A stretch of DNA of 64,000 nucleotides from Acidithiobacillus marinus (GTDB lineage Bacteria; Pseudomonadota; Gammaproteobacteria; Acidithiobacillales; Acidithiobacillaceae), in NCBI RefSeq assembly GCF_002847505.1, contig NZ_MXAV01000034.1:124001-188000 (forward strand), written 5' to 3'. The position numbers and the translations under genes were made by a program. Each line of letters opens with the position of its first letter. Within the stretch, counting starts at the first letter, position 1. The notes beneath the pieces are model-generated. The model was not told the DNA's origin and did not search any database. It saw only the letters and a program-made list of their open reading frames with translations. This document shows positions 50,785 to 61,400 of this stretch, piece after piece.

Positions 50785-51561
50785 ATGTGCGTGCCAAAGT
50801 TGGTTGATAGTCACTGTCATCTGGACGATGCGGCATTTGATCTGGACCGGCCGGATGTCATCCGCAGAGCCCGGGCTGCGGGCGTACAGAAAATCATCGT
50901 GCCCGCATACAGTCCATTGTTCTGGCCCCGTCTGCAGCAGCTCTGCGCTCAGAATATCTGGCTTTATCCCGCTTATGGGGTGCATCCCTTGTATCTCCAT
51001 GCCTGCGCTTCTGACTGGTTTGAGGCATTGCCGGTTTGGCTGGAAAATGCGGTGGCCGTGGGAGAAATCGGTCTCGACCGTTCGGATAATGCGCCCGATC
51101 ATGGGGCGCAAATCGCTTGCCTGAAAAGCCAGTTGCAGTTGGCGCAGGCGTTGGACTTGCCGGTGATCCTGCATGCGCGGGGTACGCTCGAAGAGTTGAT
51201 CCTGATTCTGCGTGGTTTTCCGAGACTGCGGGGGGTGGTGCACAGTTTTTCCGGAAGCCTGGTGCAGGCGCAGCGACTGATGGACAGCGGGTTTTATCTG
51301 GGACTGGGTGCTGCCTTCACCCATGCCCGGGCCTTGCGCCTGCAAGCCACGATTCGCTCTTTACCCCTGGATCGGGTATTGATAGAAACTGATGCCCCCT
51401 GGCAGTCGGGTGCATCCTTTCGGGGGCAACGTAACGAGCCGGCTTTTCTGTTGGAAACCGTCCGTGCCCTGGCCCATCTGCGCGAAATGGCATTTTCAGC
51501 GTTGGCAGAACAACTCACTCGTAATACTCTGGCTTTTTTTCGCTTGCAGGAAAATGCCTAG
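50785..51561 (+). CDS. TatD-family metal-dependent hydrolase/DNase
   Basis: A 258-residue TIM-barrel hydrolase with metal ligands in VDSHCHLD (H10, H12 from ATG 50785), the VAVGEIGLDR glutamate motif, and later ligands in VHSFSGS and IETDAPW. YcfH/TatD-like nucleases act in DNA repair and RNA quality control. ATG 50764 is another possible start seven codons earlier. It is divergent from ubiH and abuts tcdA. Confidence 0.9.
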   Translation: MCVPKLVDSHCHLDDAAFDLDRPDVIRRARAAGVQKIIVPAYSPLFWPRLQQLCAQNIWLYPAYGVHPLYLHACASDWFEALPVWLENAVAVGEIGLDRSDNAPDHGAQIACLKSQLQLAQALDLPVILHARGTLEELILILRGFPRLRGVVHSFSGSLVQAQRLMDSGFYLGLGAAFTHARALRLQATIRSLPLDRVLIETDAPWQSGASFRGQRNEPAFLLETVRALAHLREMAFSALAEQLTRNTLAFFRLQENA

Positions 51562-52308
51562 ATGCCGGATCCTTTTGAACGGAGTGAAATTCTGTTGGGT
51601 AGCCCCGCAGTGGCGGATTTGCGCCGCCGCCACGTATTGATTGCCGGTGTGGGTGGTGTGGGTGGTTATGTAGCCGAAAACCTGGCCCGTGCCGGAGTCG
51701 GTCATATTACGCTGGTGGATCATGATGTGGTTTCGCCATCCAATATCAACCGTCAGGTAGTGGCACTGCATTCGACCCTGGATCAGCCCAAGGTGGCGGT
51801 GATGGCGGCACGTATCCGGGATATATCCCCGACTTGTACGGTCGTTGCCCGCCGGGAATTTATTACTGCCGACAATGCGGAGCGGATTCTCCGCGAGAGT
51901 GGCACTGAACTGGTGGCCGATTGTATTGATGCCATTGCTTGGAAAGCGGTGTTGATCCAGTCTGCCCAGCAGCTGGGTCTGGAAGTGTTTTCCAGTATGG
52001 GCGCCGGAAATCGCCTGGATCCGCGCCGGGTGCGGATAGCCAAACTGAATCAGACCGAAAAATGTCCGCTGGCCCGGGAGGTGCGGGCGTTACTGCGAAA
52101 AAATGGCGCCAGTCTCGATTTTTTGACCGTGTTCTCTGACGAAACGCCCCGTCCGACTGCTCCACCCGAGCCAGTGACAGGCCCCCAAGGGCGACCCAAA
52201 ACCGTCAATGGGACGATTTCTTATATGCCCGCTCTGTTTGGGGTGATGCTTTCAGGCATGATTATCCAATTTCTGCTGGAAGCTGGCGAAAGTGAAAAAA
52301 ACATCTAA
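51562..52308 (+). CDS. tcdA: tRNA threonylcarbamoyladenosine dehydratase TcdA
   Basis: A 248-residue E1-like adenylating enzyme with the ATP motif AGVGGVGGYVAENLARAG (from residue 29), the DHDVVSPSNINRQ motif, and the TcdA-type C-terminal region with SMGAGNRLDP and KTVNGTISYMPALFG. TcdA cyclises t6A to ct6A at tRNA position 37, and so builds on the product of the TsaB pathway found 8 kb away. The ATG directly follows the tatD stop. Confidence 0.92.
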   Translation: MPDPFERSEILLGSPAVADLRRRHVLIAGVGGVGGYVAENLARAGVGHITLVDHDVVSPSNINRQVVALHSTLDQPKVAVMAARIRDISPTCTVVARREFITADNAERILRESGTELVADCIDAIAWKAVLIQSAQQLGLEVFSSMGAGNRLDPRRVRIAKLNQTEKCPLAREVRALLRKNGASLDFLTVFSDETPRPTAPPEPVTGPQGRPKTVNGTISYMPALFGVMLSGMIIQFLLEAGESEKNI

Positions 52309-52330
52309 ATAGAAAATTAAAGCAAGTATT

Positions 52331-52359
52331 TTAACAGAATATAAACAAATTATTATATG
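52331..52359 (+). promoter_or_regulatory. Candidate promoter of the SCP2/PhnD-like pair
   Basis: TTAACA, 17-bp spacer, TATATG (4/6), in an AT-rich stretch just upstream of the SCP2-like gene. The start codon is 30 bp behind the -10 box. Confidence 0.42.
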
Positions 52360-52388
52360 GTGTGCATAGCGTAGAGGCGCTTCAAGTT

Positions 52389-52778
52389 ATGGCAAAATTC
52401 ATGAGTACGGAATGGATCCGTCTGGTGGGTAAGCAGTGGGATACACATCCGGAAATTCAGAAAGATCTGAAGAATTTCAATGCGACCTGGGAATATTACA
52501 TTGAAGATCGACCGGATATTCCCCACGTCATGCTCTTCTGCAAGGCAGGAAAAGTCATTTATGCTGGGCCTTCTGATGGCCGCCGCCGTGACTTCATCAT
52601 GTGGACAAGCATGGATAACTGGAAGAAGATCCTTTCCGGTGAGTTGTCGGGTAAAGCCGCCCTGATGACCCGCAAGCTCAAGTTCAAGGGATCCATGATG
52701 ACCGCCATGAAATATATGACGCCTTTTAATATCCACTTGAGTATTCTCGGTGAAATCCCCGTCGATTTTGATATTTAA
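52389..52778 (+). CDS. SCP2 sterol-carrier-domain protein
   Basis: A 129-residue protein built of one SCP2-like domain: GKVIYAGPSDG..., DFIMWTSMDNWKKILSGELSGKAALMTRKLKFKG, MKYMTPF. SCP2 domains bind hydrophobic molecules such as fatty acyl or polyprenyl chains; in UbiJ-like proteins they hold ubiquinone intermediates. No signal peptide. It precedes a PhnD-like protein by 13 bp and lies between two ubiquinone gene groups (ubiH upstream, ubiD downstream). Confidence 0.82.
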   Translation: MAKFMSTEWIRLVGKQWDTHPEIQKDLKNFNATWEYYIEDRPDIPHVMLFCKAGKVIYAGPSDGRRRDFIMWTSMDNWKKILSGELSGKAALMTRKLKFKGSMMTAMKYMTPFNIHLSILGEIPVDFDI

Positions 52779-52791
52779 GGCAGGCGCATTG

Positions 52792-53664
52792 ATGAATGAA
52801 GAATGGGCAGCCAGCAACAGCATCCTGAACTTTACGGTGGATCCGAACTACTCGGGTAAAAACCTGCCTGGCTGGTTTCTGATGAATACCTATTTGCAAC
52901 GTCATCTGGGTCAGGTGATGCATTTCCAGCCGCATGATGATTTTGACAGTGGCCGGGCGGCGGTGCTTTCCGGTCAATTTGATCTGGTCTATGCGAACCC
53001 CTTCGACTGGGTGCAATATCAGCAGAAGCTGGCGTTCCGGCCCATCGTCAAGCCCCGCAATCATTTTGACGAAGTGTATTTGTGCGGAAAAGCCGATGGG
53101 CCGATGCACAGCCCCGAGGATTTTCCGGAGCGCATACGCATTGCCTCGGCACATCCCGGCACGCTGGTGCATATGGTTGGGCTTTTTCTGATGGACAAGG
53201 CCGATATTGATCGCGCGCGCCTGGAGTTTGTGTTTACCGGCAGTTATCAGGGGGTACTCAAAGCCCTGCTGCAGGGGCAGGCGGACCTGGGTTTTCTGTT
53301 TGATGAGGTGTACCTCAGTGCCAGCAAGCTGATTCGCGAGCGTCTGCGCATTATCGATCAGTCGGATGATGCTTTTGCTTTTCATGCTTTTTGTATCGGC
53401 CCCCGCCTGTTTCCGCAGCAGGACATGCTGACCGATCTGCTCTGTGCCATGGAAGCGGATGCGCGCGGAAAAGTGCTGCTGGACGATCTGGGCTTTGCCG
53501 GATTCGAGGCGGTTACGGAAGACGAAATCGCCTGCCTGAGTACCCTGGCTGATGAGTACATCAGCGGCCACGAAGCCATTGATATTCGTGCCACCTCCAG
53601 CCTGGAAGTGGCGGACACTGCCTTTGTGGTCGCTCGCGAAGACCCCGGAGAGGGGACAAACTAG
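52792..53664 (+). CDS. PhnD-like substrate-binding protein without a signal peptide
   Basis: A 290-residue protein of the phosphate/phosphonate-binding (PhnD) fold: LNFTVDPNYSG at the start, FDLVYANPFDWVQY and GQADLGFLFDEVYLS as ligand-pocket elements. Unlike transporter binding proteins it has no signal peptide or lipobox; the ATG at 52792 is followed directly by the mature domain. No ABC permease or ATPase is nearby. So it is probably a cytoplasmic ligand sensor, tied to the SCP2 protein before it. Confidence 0.78.
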   Translation: MNEEWAASNSILNFTVDPNYSGKNLPGWFLMNTYLQRHLGQVMHFQPHDDFDSGRAAVLSGQFDLVYANPFDWVQYQQKLAFRPIVKPRNHFDEVYLCGKADGPMHSPEDFPERIRIASAHPGTLVHMVGLFLMDKADIDRARLEFVFTGSYQGVLKALLQGQADLGFLFDEVYLSASKLIRERLRIIDQSDDAFAFHAFCIGPRLFPQQDMLTDLLCAMEADARGKVLLDDLGFAGFEAVTEDEIACLSTLADEYISGHEAIDIRATSSLEVADTAFVVAREDPGEGTN

Positions 53665-53688
53665 ACCGGCTATGGTTACAATGCGCGT

Positions 53689-55161
53689 ATGAGCTATCGT
53701 GACCTGCGCGCCTTTATTGCTGATCTGGAAAAACGGGACCTGCTGCGTTCTCTCCAGGTGCCCGTATCTCCGCAGCTGGAGATGACCGAAATTTGTGATC
53801 GCACCCTCCGCGCCGGTGGCCCCGCAGTGCTATTCCAGCAGGTGAGCGGTTTTAATATGCCGGTGCTGGGCAATCTTTTTGGAACGACGCAAAGAGTGGC
53901 CCTGGGCATGGGCGCCGAATCCCTGGCGGATTTACGGCAGATCGGTCAATTGCTGTCCTACCTCAAGGAGCCCGACCCTCCCCGTGGGTTGAAGGACCTG
54001 TGGCATAAATTGCCGACCCTGCGCAAAGTATTGTACATGGCGCCAACGACTGTTGCCCGTCCCCCCTGTCAGGAAGTCATCCTGCGCGGTGATGACGTGG
54101 ATTTGTCTACTCTGCCGGTACAGACCTGTTGGCCGGAAGATGCCGCACCGCTCATGACCTGGGGCTTGACCATTACCAAGGGTCCGCACAAGCGCCGGGC
54201 CAACATGGGTATTTATCGCCAGCAGGTCATTGGCCGCAACCGGGTGATCATGCGCTGGCTGGCACACCGGGGCGGGGCACAGGACCTGCGCGAATTTCAG
54301 AAGCAGCATCGGGGCGAGCCTTTTCCCGTGGCGGTGGCCTACGGTGCCGATCCGGCAACCATTCTTGCTGCCGTGATTCCCATTCCGGATACGGTTTCCG
54401 AGCATCAGTTTGCCGGATTGTTGCGGGGGGGGCGTACCGAGTTGGCCAAGGCTCTGACGGTACCGCTACAGGTGCCTGCCCGCGCCGAAATCGTTCTGGA
54501 AGGTCATATCTACCCCGATGATATGGCCGAAGAAGGCCCTTTTGGAGACCATACCGGATATTATAACGAAACCCAGAAGTTTCCGGTGTTTACCGTGGAA
54601 GCCATCACCCATCGGGAAAACCCCATTTATCACAGTACCTATACCGGCCGTCCCCCCGATGAGCCGGCGATTCTGGGCGCAGCGCTGAATGAAGTGTTTG
54701 TGCCATTACTGCAGAAGCAGTTTCCAGAAATTGTGGATTTTTATTTGCCCCCCGAAGGCTGCTCCTACCGCCTGGCAGTCGTCAGCATCCGCAAGGGTTA
54801 TCCGGGGCATGCCAAGCGCGTTATGTTTGGCATCTGGGGATTTCTGCGCCAGTTCATGTATACCAAATTCATTATTGTGGTGGATGACGATATCAATGTG
54901 CGCAGTTGGGAAGATGTGATCTGGGCCATGACAACCCGGATGGACCCGGTGCGGGATATCACCCTGATTGAAAACACGCCCATTGATTATCTGGATTTTG
55001 CCTCGCCGGTGGCGGGTCTGGGTGGCAAGACAGGGTTTGATGCGACCAACAAGATGCCCGGGGAAACTCAGCGGGAGTGGGGGCGGCCCATCCAGATGAC
55101 TGCAGCTGTGCGCGAGCGAGTGGATGCCATACTGGGCGGTCTGGATAGGCCGCTGTACTGA
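53689..55161 (+). CDS. ubiD: 4-hydroxy-3-polyprenylbenzoate decarboxylase UbiD
   Basis: A 490-residue UbiD-family decarboxylase using prenylated [22 protein letters not shown] at the N-terminus, the [13 protein letters not shown]-like cofactor site and the [11 protein letters not shown] segment with the catalytic acidic residues, and a C-terminal [14 protein letters not shown]. Length matches E. coli UbiD (497). It removes the carboxyl group of the ubiquinone ring precursor. ubiX, for its cofactor, is not in the window. Confidence 0.95.
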   Translation: MSYRDLRAFIADLEKRDLLRSLQVPVSPQLEMTEICDRTLRAGGPAVLFQQVSGFNMPVLGNLFGTTQRVALGMGAESLADLRQIGQLLSYLKEPDPPRGLKDLWHKLPTLRKVLYMAPTTVARPPCQEVILRGDDVDLSTLPVQTCWPEDAAPLMTWGLTITKGPHKRRANMGIYRQQVIGRNRVIMRWLAHRGGAQDLREFQKQHRGEPFPVAVAYGADPATILAAVIPIPDTVSEHQFAGLLRGGRTELAKALTVPLQVPARAEIVLEGHIYPDDMAEEGPFGDHTGYYNETQKFPVFTVEAITHRENPIYHSTYTGRPPDEPAILGAALNEVFVPLLQKQFPEIVDFYLPPEGCSYRLAVVSIRKGYPGHAKRVMFGIWGFLRQFMYTKFIIVVDDDINVRSWEDVIWAMTTRMDPVRDITLIENTPIDYLDFASPVAGLGGKTGFDATNKMPGETQREWGRPIQMTAAVRERVDAILGGLDRPLY

Positions 55162-55235
55162 ATGACGGATGTATTGGTGTTAAAAATCTGGGGTTTCTAA
55201 AATTGTTGTATGGGGTTATTCTCATTCGCTGATAA

Positions 55236-55309
55236 TGGAGCGGGTGATGGGAATCGAACCCACGTCATGAGCTTGGGAAGCTCAGGTTCTACCATTGAAC
55301 TACACCCGC
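55236..55309 (-). tRNA. glyU: tRNA-Gly (CCC)
   Basis: Minus-strand cloverleaf of 74 nt with encoded CCA end. Acceptor GCGGGTG pairs with CACCCGC, the D arm is in GTTCAATGGTAGAAC, the anticodon stem TGAGC/GCTCA encloses the loop TTCCCAA with anticodon CCC, and the T arm holds GTGGGTTCGATTCCCAT (one mismatch). It is very like E. coli glyU. Confidence 0.95.
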
Positions 55310-55423
55310 GTCGTGCGGATTCTATGCGGTTGAAGTGTAAAAGGCAAGGCGGAGACATAACTTCGCGCTACAATTTTTTAATGAAAGTCAATAAGATGGT
55401 TAATAGACCAAGAGGCAAGAATA

Positions 55424-55726
55424 ATGGAAGAGTTACCAACCAGAGAAGAGGACATTGAACAGGCTTCGCGTTCTCTGAAAGCCATGGCCCACCCACTGCG
55501 TCTCAAAGTGCTGTGTGTGTTGGGTTCGGAAGAAATGAGTGTGCAGGATATTGTTTCGGCGGTGGGGACCACCCAGAGTAATATTTCCCAGCATCTGGCG
55601 ATCTTGCGCGAAAAAGATATTCTTCGAGCGCGCAAGGATGCCAACAAAGTCTATTACCGCGTCGGTGATCCGCGAACCTTGCGGCTGATTTCCATGATGA
55701 GTGACGTTTTCTGTAGCGTCCATTAG
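55424..55726 (+). CDS. ArsR-family regulator of the SqrR/BigR/YgaV persulfide-sensor type
   Basis: A 100-residue ArsR/SmtB winged-helix protein (HTH with TTQSNISQHLAILREKDIL, residues 49-67). It lacks the metal-binding ELCVCDL motif but has exactly two cysteines, C31 in VLCVL and C97 in VFCSVH, 66 residues apart. In SqrR and BigR two cysteines at the same places (66 apart) form a tetrasulfide or disulfide with persulfides and release DNA. It stands at the head of an efflux/rhodanese/redox gene row, as ygaV stands before ygaP in E. coli. The sensing role is inferred from this match. Confidence 0.85.
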   Translation: MEELPTREEDIEQASRSLKAMAHPLRLKVLCVLGSEEMSVQDIVSAVGTTQSNISQHLAILREKDILRARKDANKVYYRVGDPRTLRLISMMSDVFCSVH

Positions 55727-55771
55727 GTTTTTCAGATCCATAAGGATCGCAATTCAGTGGCGGGGGATTCA

Positions 55772-55826
55772 ATATCAGGATTCTACCGTGAGATGATTGT
55801 TGTGGTATATGGTTATATTCTGATAT
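55772..55826. promoter_or_regulatory. Candidate operator: separated inverted repeat upstream of the efflux genes
   Basis: ATATCAG (55772-55778) and CTGATAT (55820-55826) form a 7-bp inverted repeat 41 bp apart in the AT-rich 204-bp gap between the ArsR gene and the TolC-like gene. Such half-sites could bind the ArsR dimer, but the spacing is long; this is weak evidence. Confidence 0.25.
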
Positions 55827-55929
55827 GCTCCGCCACCTGCGCTTGCCCTTCTGCAGAAGACGTATGAAAAGCAATGCGCACCGTTTTCCTGAAGAGGATG
55901 GTTGTGGCTTTGAGTGGCGGAGATTAAGT

Positions 55930-57360
55930 ATGTTTGAAGGTCCCTGTAAAAAATCCTTGCTGCTGCTGACGGCGGCCATAGTGGGATCTCTGTCGGCTGC
56001 ACCGGCAATGGCCCTGGATTTTAAGCAGTGCGTGACTTTGGCTCTCAAGCAGAATCCGCAGATGCTCGCCGCCAAGGCGCAACAGGCGGAAGCCAAAGGT
56101 GCCGTATCTGAGGCGCGGGGGCATTTACTGCCGAAGTTGAAGGCCTCTTTTTCTGCCAGCCAGTCCAATAATGCCCTGACGGTTTTTGGTATGAAGCTGT
56201 CCCAGCGCCAGGCTACTTTCAATGATTTTGGCGCCAGCCAATTCAATCCCAGCAATCCTAACAGCCTGGGTCTGGCACCGGCTGGCCTCAATCTTCCGGG
56301 TAATTACCATAATTATGGCACCAAAGTTCAGCTGGAGATTCCCATCTGGAATGGGGGCGAAATCTGGGGACGCCTCAATCAGGCCCATGCCATGCTCGAA
56401 GCCGCCCAAAGCGGCAATATCCTGGCCCGCCAGAAACTGACTTTTGCCGTGCTTCAGGCTTATGACAGTGTCATTGCCGCTGACAGCGCCATCCAGGTAG
56501 CCCAAAAAGCCGAAAAGGCCGCTGCATCCTATGTGAAAACCAGCAAGTTACTGCTCGATAAGGGAGTATTGGTCAAAAGTGACTGGTTGGCCGCCGAAGT
56601 GAATCGTGAAAAAACCCAGTTGGCTGTTCAGAATGCTGAAAATAATCGCGCTAATGCATTGGAAAATCTGTCCATTTTGATTGGCTGGCCCGAGGGGAAA
56701 AACCTTGTCGTGGAAAAACCCGTGCAACCGCTATTGCCGGACCATCCTCTGGCAGATTTGCAACGCGAGGCTCTTGCCGACAATGCTGGTATTGTCGCCT
56801 TGCAACAGCAGTTGAAGGCCGCTCAGGACGGTATTCAGGTCGCCCGAGCCGCTTATATGCCCCATGTGAATGCCATGGCCAATCAGGAATGGAATGGTAG
56901 CTCACTCGGGAATGCGGCGCCCTCTTACACCATTGGTGGTGAAGTGACCTGGAATGTACTGGATTTTGCTCGAGGCGGTGGTATGGATCGGGCCCAGGCC
57001 AAACGCGAACAAGCCATGGCAGCCTTGCAAGAGGCCCAGGACAAGCTGCGTTTGCAGGTGGCAGAAGCCTGGCGCAGTGCTCGGGAGGCAGCGCTGCGCG
57101 TCAAAATGCGTCAGCTGGCAGTCCAGCAAATGGAAGAATCCCAACGTCTGGTGCGTTTGCGTTATGAAAACGGTGTCGAAACCATTACCGGACTTTTACA
57201 TGGTCAGGCCGAACTGGATCAATCCAGGGCAGAGCTGGTTTCGGCTTATTATGCCGAGGCTGTCCAGCGCGGTGCGCTGCTGCTGGCTATGGGTAAATTG
57301 AATCCGCAAGAAATTGTCGACGCGGCTCCGGTGCCCGTTGAAGAAGGAGTGCAACAATGA
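55930..57360 (+). CDS. TolC-family outer-membrane efflux channel
   Basis: A 476-residue outer-membrane factor. Signal peptide residues 1-28 (ending AMA), two long coiled-coil repeats (from LDFKQCVTLALKQNPQM and from LADLQREALADNAGI) as in TolC. It is the exit duct of the tripartite pump coded by the next two genes. Start ATG 55930 with GGAG upstream; an open frame from 55825 would spoil the signal peptide. The stop overlaps the adaptor start (ATGA). Confidence 0.9.
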   Translation: MFEGPCKKSLLLLTAAIVGSLSAAPAMALDFKQCVTLALKQNPQMLAAKAQQAEAKGAVSEARGHLLPKLKASFSASQSNNALTVFGMKLSQRQATFNDFGASQFNPSNPNSLGLAPAGLNLPGNYHNYGTKVQLEIPIWNGGEIWGRLNQAHAMLEAAQSGNILARQKLTFAVLQAYDSVIAADSAIQVAQKAEKAAASYVKTSKLLLDKGVLVKSDWLAAEVNREKTQLAVQNAENNRANALENLSILIGWPEGKNLVVEKPVQPLLPDHPLADLQREALADNAGIVALQQQLKAAQDGIQVARAAYMPHVNAMANQEWNGSSLGNAAPSYTIGGEVTWNVLDFARGGGMDRAQAKREQAMAALQEAQDKLRLQVAEAWRSAREAALRVKMRQLAVQQMEESQRLVRLRYENGVETITGLLHGQAELDQSRAELVSAYYAEAVQRGALLLAMGKLNPQEIVDAAPVPVEEGVQQ

Positions 57361-58436
57361 TGATCTGGAAGCGCACCGCGCTGTTGTCGATGCTGGTGTT
57401 AAGTAGTGCCAGCCTGGCTGCCTGCAGCAAAACGCCTCCCCAGTCCCCGGCCATCCATCAGCGCATGAATGCCCCGGTCATGCAGATTGGCGGGAAGGAT
57501 ATGGCCGCCTACAGCCAGATTCCCGGTACGGTAATTGCCGCCCAGCAGGTAGAGATCAGTTCCCGGCTCAGCGGTTATATTCGTCATCTTGACCTGCGCG
57601 AAGGGCAAGCCGTCAAAGCAGGCCAGTTGCTTTTTGAGGTCGATCCGACCGATGTGCAGGCCCAGGTACGGCAGGCCCAGGCGGGTCTGGCGGAAGCCCA
57701 ATCCAGCCTCAACGATGCCCGTTCCAATTATGTACGTTTCAAGGCGCTTTACGCCCAGCAGGCGATTCCAGAAAAACAATGGGATCAGGTGAAATCCGCA
57801 TATGCCATGGCGCAAGCCCGTGCTGCTGCAGCCCAAGCTGGAATTGCCAGCGCCCAGGCCCAGATGCGCTATGCCCGGGTAACGGCCCCCTTTTCCGGCA
57901 TCATCATCAATAAGCAGGCGCAAAATGGGGATATGGCGTCGCCCGGACAGCCGGTACTGACCCTGGCCAATCCTGGCCAGTTGGAAGTGCGTTTTGCGGC
58001 AGGAAGTACGTTATTCCAAAGTCTGAAAATGGGCCAGACCCTCGAGGTGCTGGCAGATGGGCACAGGGTGCCTGCGACGGTGCTGGATTTGGTGAGTACG
58101 GCGGATCCCATGACCCATGCCCACACCGTCAAGCTGAGGTTGCCTGCAAATAGTCACTTGCAGGCCGGTAATTATGTGACGGTTGAGGCGCCTCTGGCGA
58201 AACGGCAGGTAATTACCGTCCCGACCAGCGCCCTGCAGGACCGTGCCGGCATCTCGGGAGTTTTTGTAGTAGATGCCCAGGGTATAGCCCATTACCGCAT
58301 GGTACGCCGTGGTCCGGAAACGTCTGATGGTGTGGAAATTCTTGCCGGCTTGAGTACGGGCGAAACCGTGGTGACCGGCAATGTTGCCGCTGTGAATAAT
58401 GGTGATCAGATCAATGCCGGTGCAGCCCATGGCTGA
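57357..58436 (+). CDS. RND efflux periplasmic adaptor lipoprotein
   Basis: A 359-residue membrane-fusion protein. Lipobox LAAC with Cys23 for lipid anchoring to the inner membrane, lipoyl/barrel-sandwich halves (ISSRLSGYIRHLDLREGQAV and ARVTAPFSGIIINKQAQNGD) around a coiled-coil hairpin (residues ~95-165), and a beta-barrel with membrane-proximal domain behind. It joins the TolC-like channel and the RND pump. It overlaps both neighbours. Confidence 0.92.
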   Translation: MMIWKRTALLSMLVLSSASLAACSKTPPQSPAIHQRMNAPVMQIGGKDMAAYSQIPGTVIAAQQVEISSRLSGYIRHLDLREGQAVKAGQLLFEVDPTDVQAQVRQAQAGLAEAQSSLNDARSNYVRFKALYAQQAIPEKQWDQVKSAYAMAQARAAAAQAGIASAQAQMRYARVTAPFSGIIINKQAQNGDMASPGQPVLTLANPGQLEVRFAAGSTLFQSLKMGQTLEVLADGHRVPATVLDLVSTADPMTHAHTVKLRLPANSHLQAGNYVTVEAPLAKRQVITVPTSALQDRAGISGVFVVDAQGIAHYRMVRRGPETSDGVEILAGLSTGETVVTGNVAAVNNGDQINAGAAHG

Positions 58437-61400
58437 TCAGCAGCATAAGATGAATCTGGCTGGCCGCCTCGCCCAGTCTTTCTATCAATCCAAAATTACT
58501 GTACTCATCATGATCGCCATTGCCCTTTTCGGGCTGTTGGCGGTGACGGTGACGCCCCGCCTATATAATCCTGAAATCGTGGTTCCGGCAGCAGAAATTT
58601 TTGTCATGCGGCCCGGTTCCAATAGTAAAGAAATCCATAATTTGGTCATTCGCCCGCTGGAAGCGCTGATGGCTTCTTTGCCGGGGGTGCATCATACCTT
58701 TGGATACGCGGTGAATGACATGGGGATTGTCACCGTGGAATTCCAGGTGGGTGCCAACGAAGAAAAAAGCCTGCTTGAGGTCTATAATCAGCTCAGTCGC
58801 AATATGGACAAAATGCCGCCGGGAACCGAACAACCCCTGGTGAAATCCATCGGTATCAATGATGTGCCGATCATGACGGTGACCTTGAGTAGCGCACGGC
58901 TGAATAATTTGGCCTTGCGGCAGGTGGCTATCCGCCTGATGGATCAGTTGCAGAATGTGCCTGATGTAGCCAATGCCATTCTGATTGGCGGCGGCAGGCA
59001 GGCAGTCAATGTCTGGCTCAATCCCGCCAAACTGGCCAGCGCCGGCCTCAGCCTGAAAAACATCCAGCAGTCTCTGCAGGGCAATAATGTCATTCTTCCC
59101 GGTGGACATCTGGTCAATCATAATCATGAAATCCCCCTGCGTATCGACGGTGCGCTGGGCTCTGTTCAGGCCGTCGGCAATGTGATTATCGGCAGTCATG
59201 ATGGCCAACCCATTTTTCTGAAAAATGTGGCCCGTATTGAGGAAGGTGCTGCGGAAAGTCATACCGCGACCAGTAACACGGAAGGGCTGGCCAACCAGAT
59301 GCATCTTCCCGCCGGCACCAGCATGCCTGCCGTGACCATTGCCCTGGCCAAGCGTCCGGGTACCAATGCCGTAACCGTGGCTGATGCTGTCAAAGCCAAA
59401 CTAGGACGCCTGGAGCGGGAAGCCCTGCCGCAGGGAGTGCATGTCAGCATTACCCGTGACTATGGTGCCCGCGCCAATGATGCCGTGAGTACTTTGTTTG
59501 AGCATCTCAGTATCGCCATTGGCGTGGTGGCCATCATCCTGATGCTCTTCCTAGGATGGCGCGAAGCCGGTATTGTCATCTTGACGGTTCCTCTGACCCT
59601 TGGCGCTGTGCTGGGGATAGGCTGGTTGCTGGGCCAGACAATCAACCGGATTACCCTTTTCGCCCTGATTCTCTCTCTCGGCTTGCTGGTCGATGGCGGG
59701 ATTGTGGTCATTGAAAATATCCATCGCCATTTGCATGCTTGTTCCAAGGGTGGGTTTGCCGATTGTGTCATCCATGCGACGAATGAAATCGGAAATCCCA
59801 CCAATATTGCCACCCTGGCAGTCATTCTGGCTTTTGTACCGATGGCTTTTGTCACCGGGATGATGGGGCCGTTCATGTTGCCCATCCCGATTTTTGTGCC
59901 CATCGCGATGATCGCTTCGGTTTTGCTGGCCTACACGGTGGTTCCCTGGGGCGCTTACCGCTTTCTGCGCCGAAAGGCGGCCAAGGCCGCAGATGCGCAC
60001 GCTGCAGCAGCGCATGGCGACGAACATGCTGATGACGCCCAGTCTTCCCCAGATGCCCTGCAAAGAGGGTATTTGCGGGTAGTGACGCCACTACTCAAAT
60101 CGTCGGGGCGGCGCAATATTTTTTTTCTGGTGGTAGTGATTCTGCTCCTGTTGGCCATGTTAATGCCCTTGTGGCAATTTGTTCGCCCCTCGGGAACGAA
60201 TGGTCCTCTCAGCGCTCTCGGGGTTAACCTGAAAATGCTTCCTGCAGGGAATGTCAGCGATTTCATGATCCAGGTAGATACTCCTGCTGGTACGGCGCTG
60301 GATGCTACCGGGCAGGTGACAGAAGCAGTTGGTAACGTTCTCGTTCATAATCGGTACATCAAAAACTTTCAGACTTATCTGGGACATTCGGCCCCTGTCG
60401 ATTTTGCCGGACTGGTGCGCGGTGACATGATGCGTGAGGGCAGTAACTACGCCCAGATCCAGATCAATCTCGTCCCCCGTGATGAACGTCCCATGTCTCA
60501 TACGGTGGCTGTGGAAGTCTATAAGGCCTTGCAGGGCGTACGTGAGCGTTTTCCGAGGGCGGTCATCAAGATTTTTGAGGTGCCTCCGGGTCCTCCCGTG
60601 CGCGCCCAGGTGGTTGCCGAGCTCTATGGTCCGAATTACCAGAAGCTCCGGGAACTGGCAGGAACCGTAGAGCAGCGTTTCCGGAAAGTCTACGACATGA
60701 TCAATGTGGATGATTCGGTAACCGCTACCGTGCCCGAGTATCGGGTTCATGTGGACCGGCAAAAGGCGATGCTGGCTGGTGTGGCCCCTGCTCAGGTGGC
60801 TGAGCTGGTGCATGATTACATTGCCGGTACCAAGCTGGGTGCCTTGCACGATCCTTCTGCCCGGGAACCGGTGGATATCATTTTGCGGGTGCCGCCCCAG
60901 GATCGCGCCTGGAGGCAGCAGATTCTCGATCTACATATTCGCAACAGCCAGGGTCAGCAGGTGGCTTTGTCGAGTATTGTGCAGATCCAGAAAACCTCTC
61001 TGGCAAAACCGATCTACGACCGGGACCAGCATCCCGTGGTTTACGTGACCGGTGATCTCATTGGATCCAGTCCGGTGTATGCGGTTTTGAGTCTTAATGA
61101 TTGGCTGGATGGCCGGCATCTGGATGGCGTGCATCTGAGCACCGGTAATCTGGGCTTTACGCCCTCCCAGCCGAGTGATATTACTCATTACCAGATTCTC
61201 TGGGGCGGTGATATGCGTCTGACCCTGGACGTTTTCCGTGATCTGGGGGCGGCCTTCATCGTTGCACTGGTATTCATTTATCTGATGCTGGTGGCTTACT
61301 ACCAGTCTTTCATGATGCCGGTGATTGTCATGGGTGCGATTCCGATGACGCTGATCGGTGTTTTTCCTGGCCACTGGCTGCTCAATACGCCCTTCAATGC

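Noticed and set aside
50698-51345. N-terminal extension of the ubiH frame
   Set aside because: It is opposite tatD and has no similarity to the family; the FAD motif begins right after ATG 50697.
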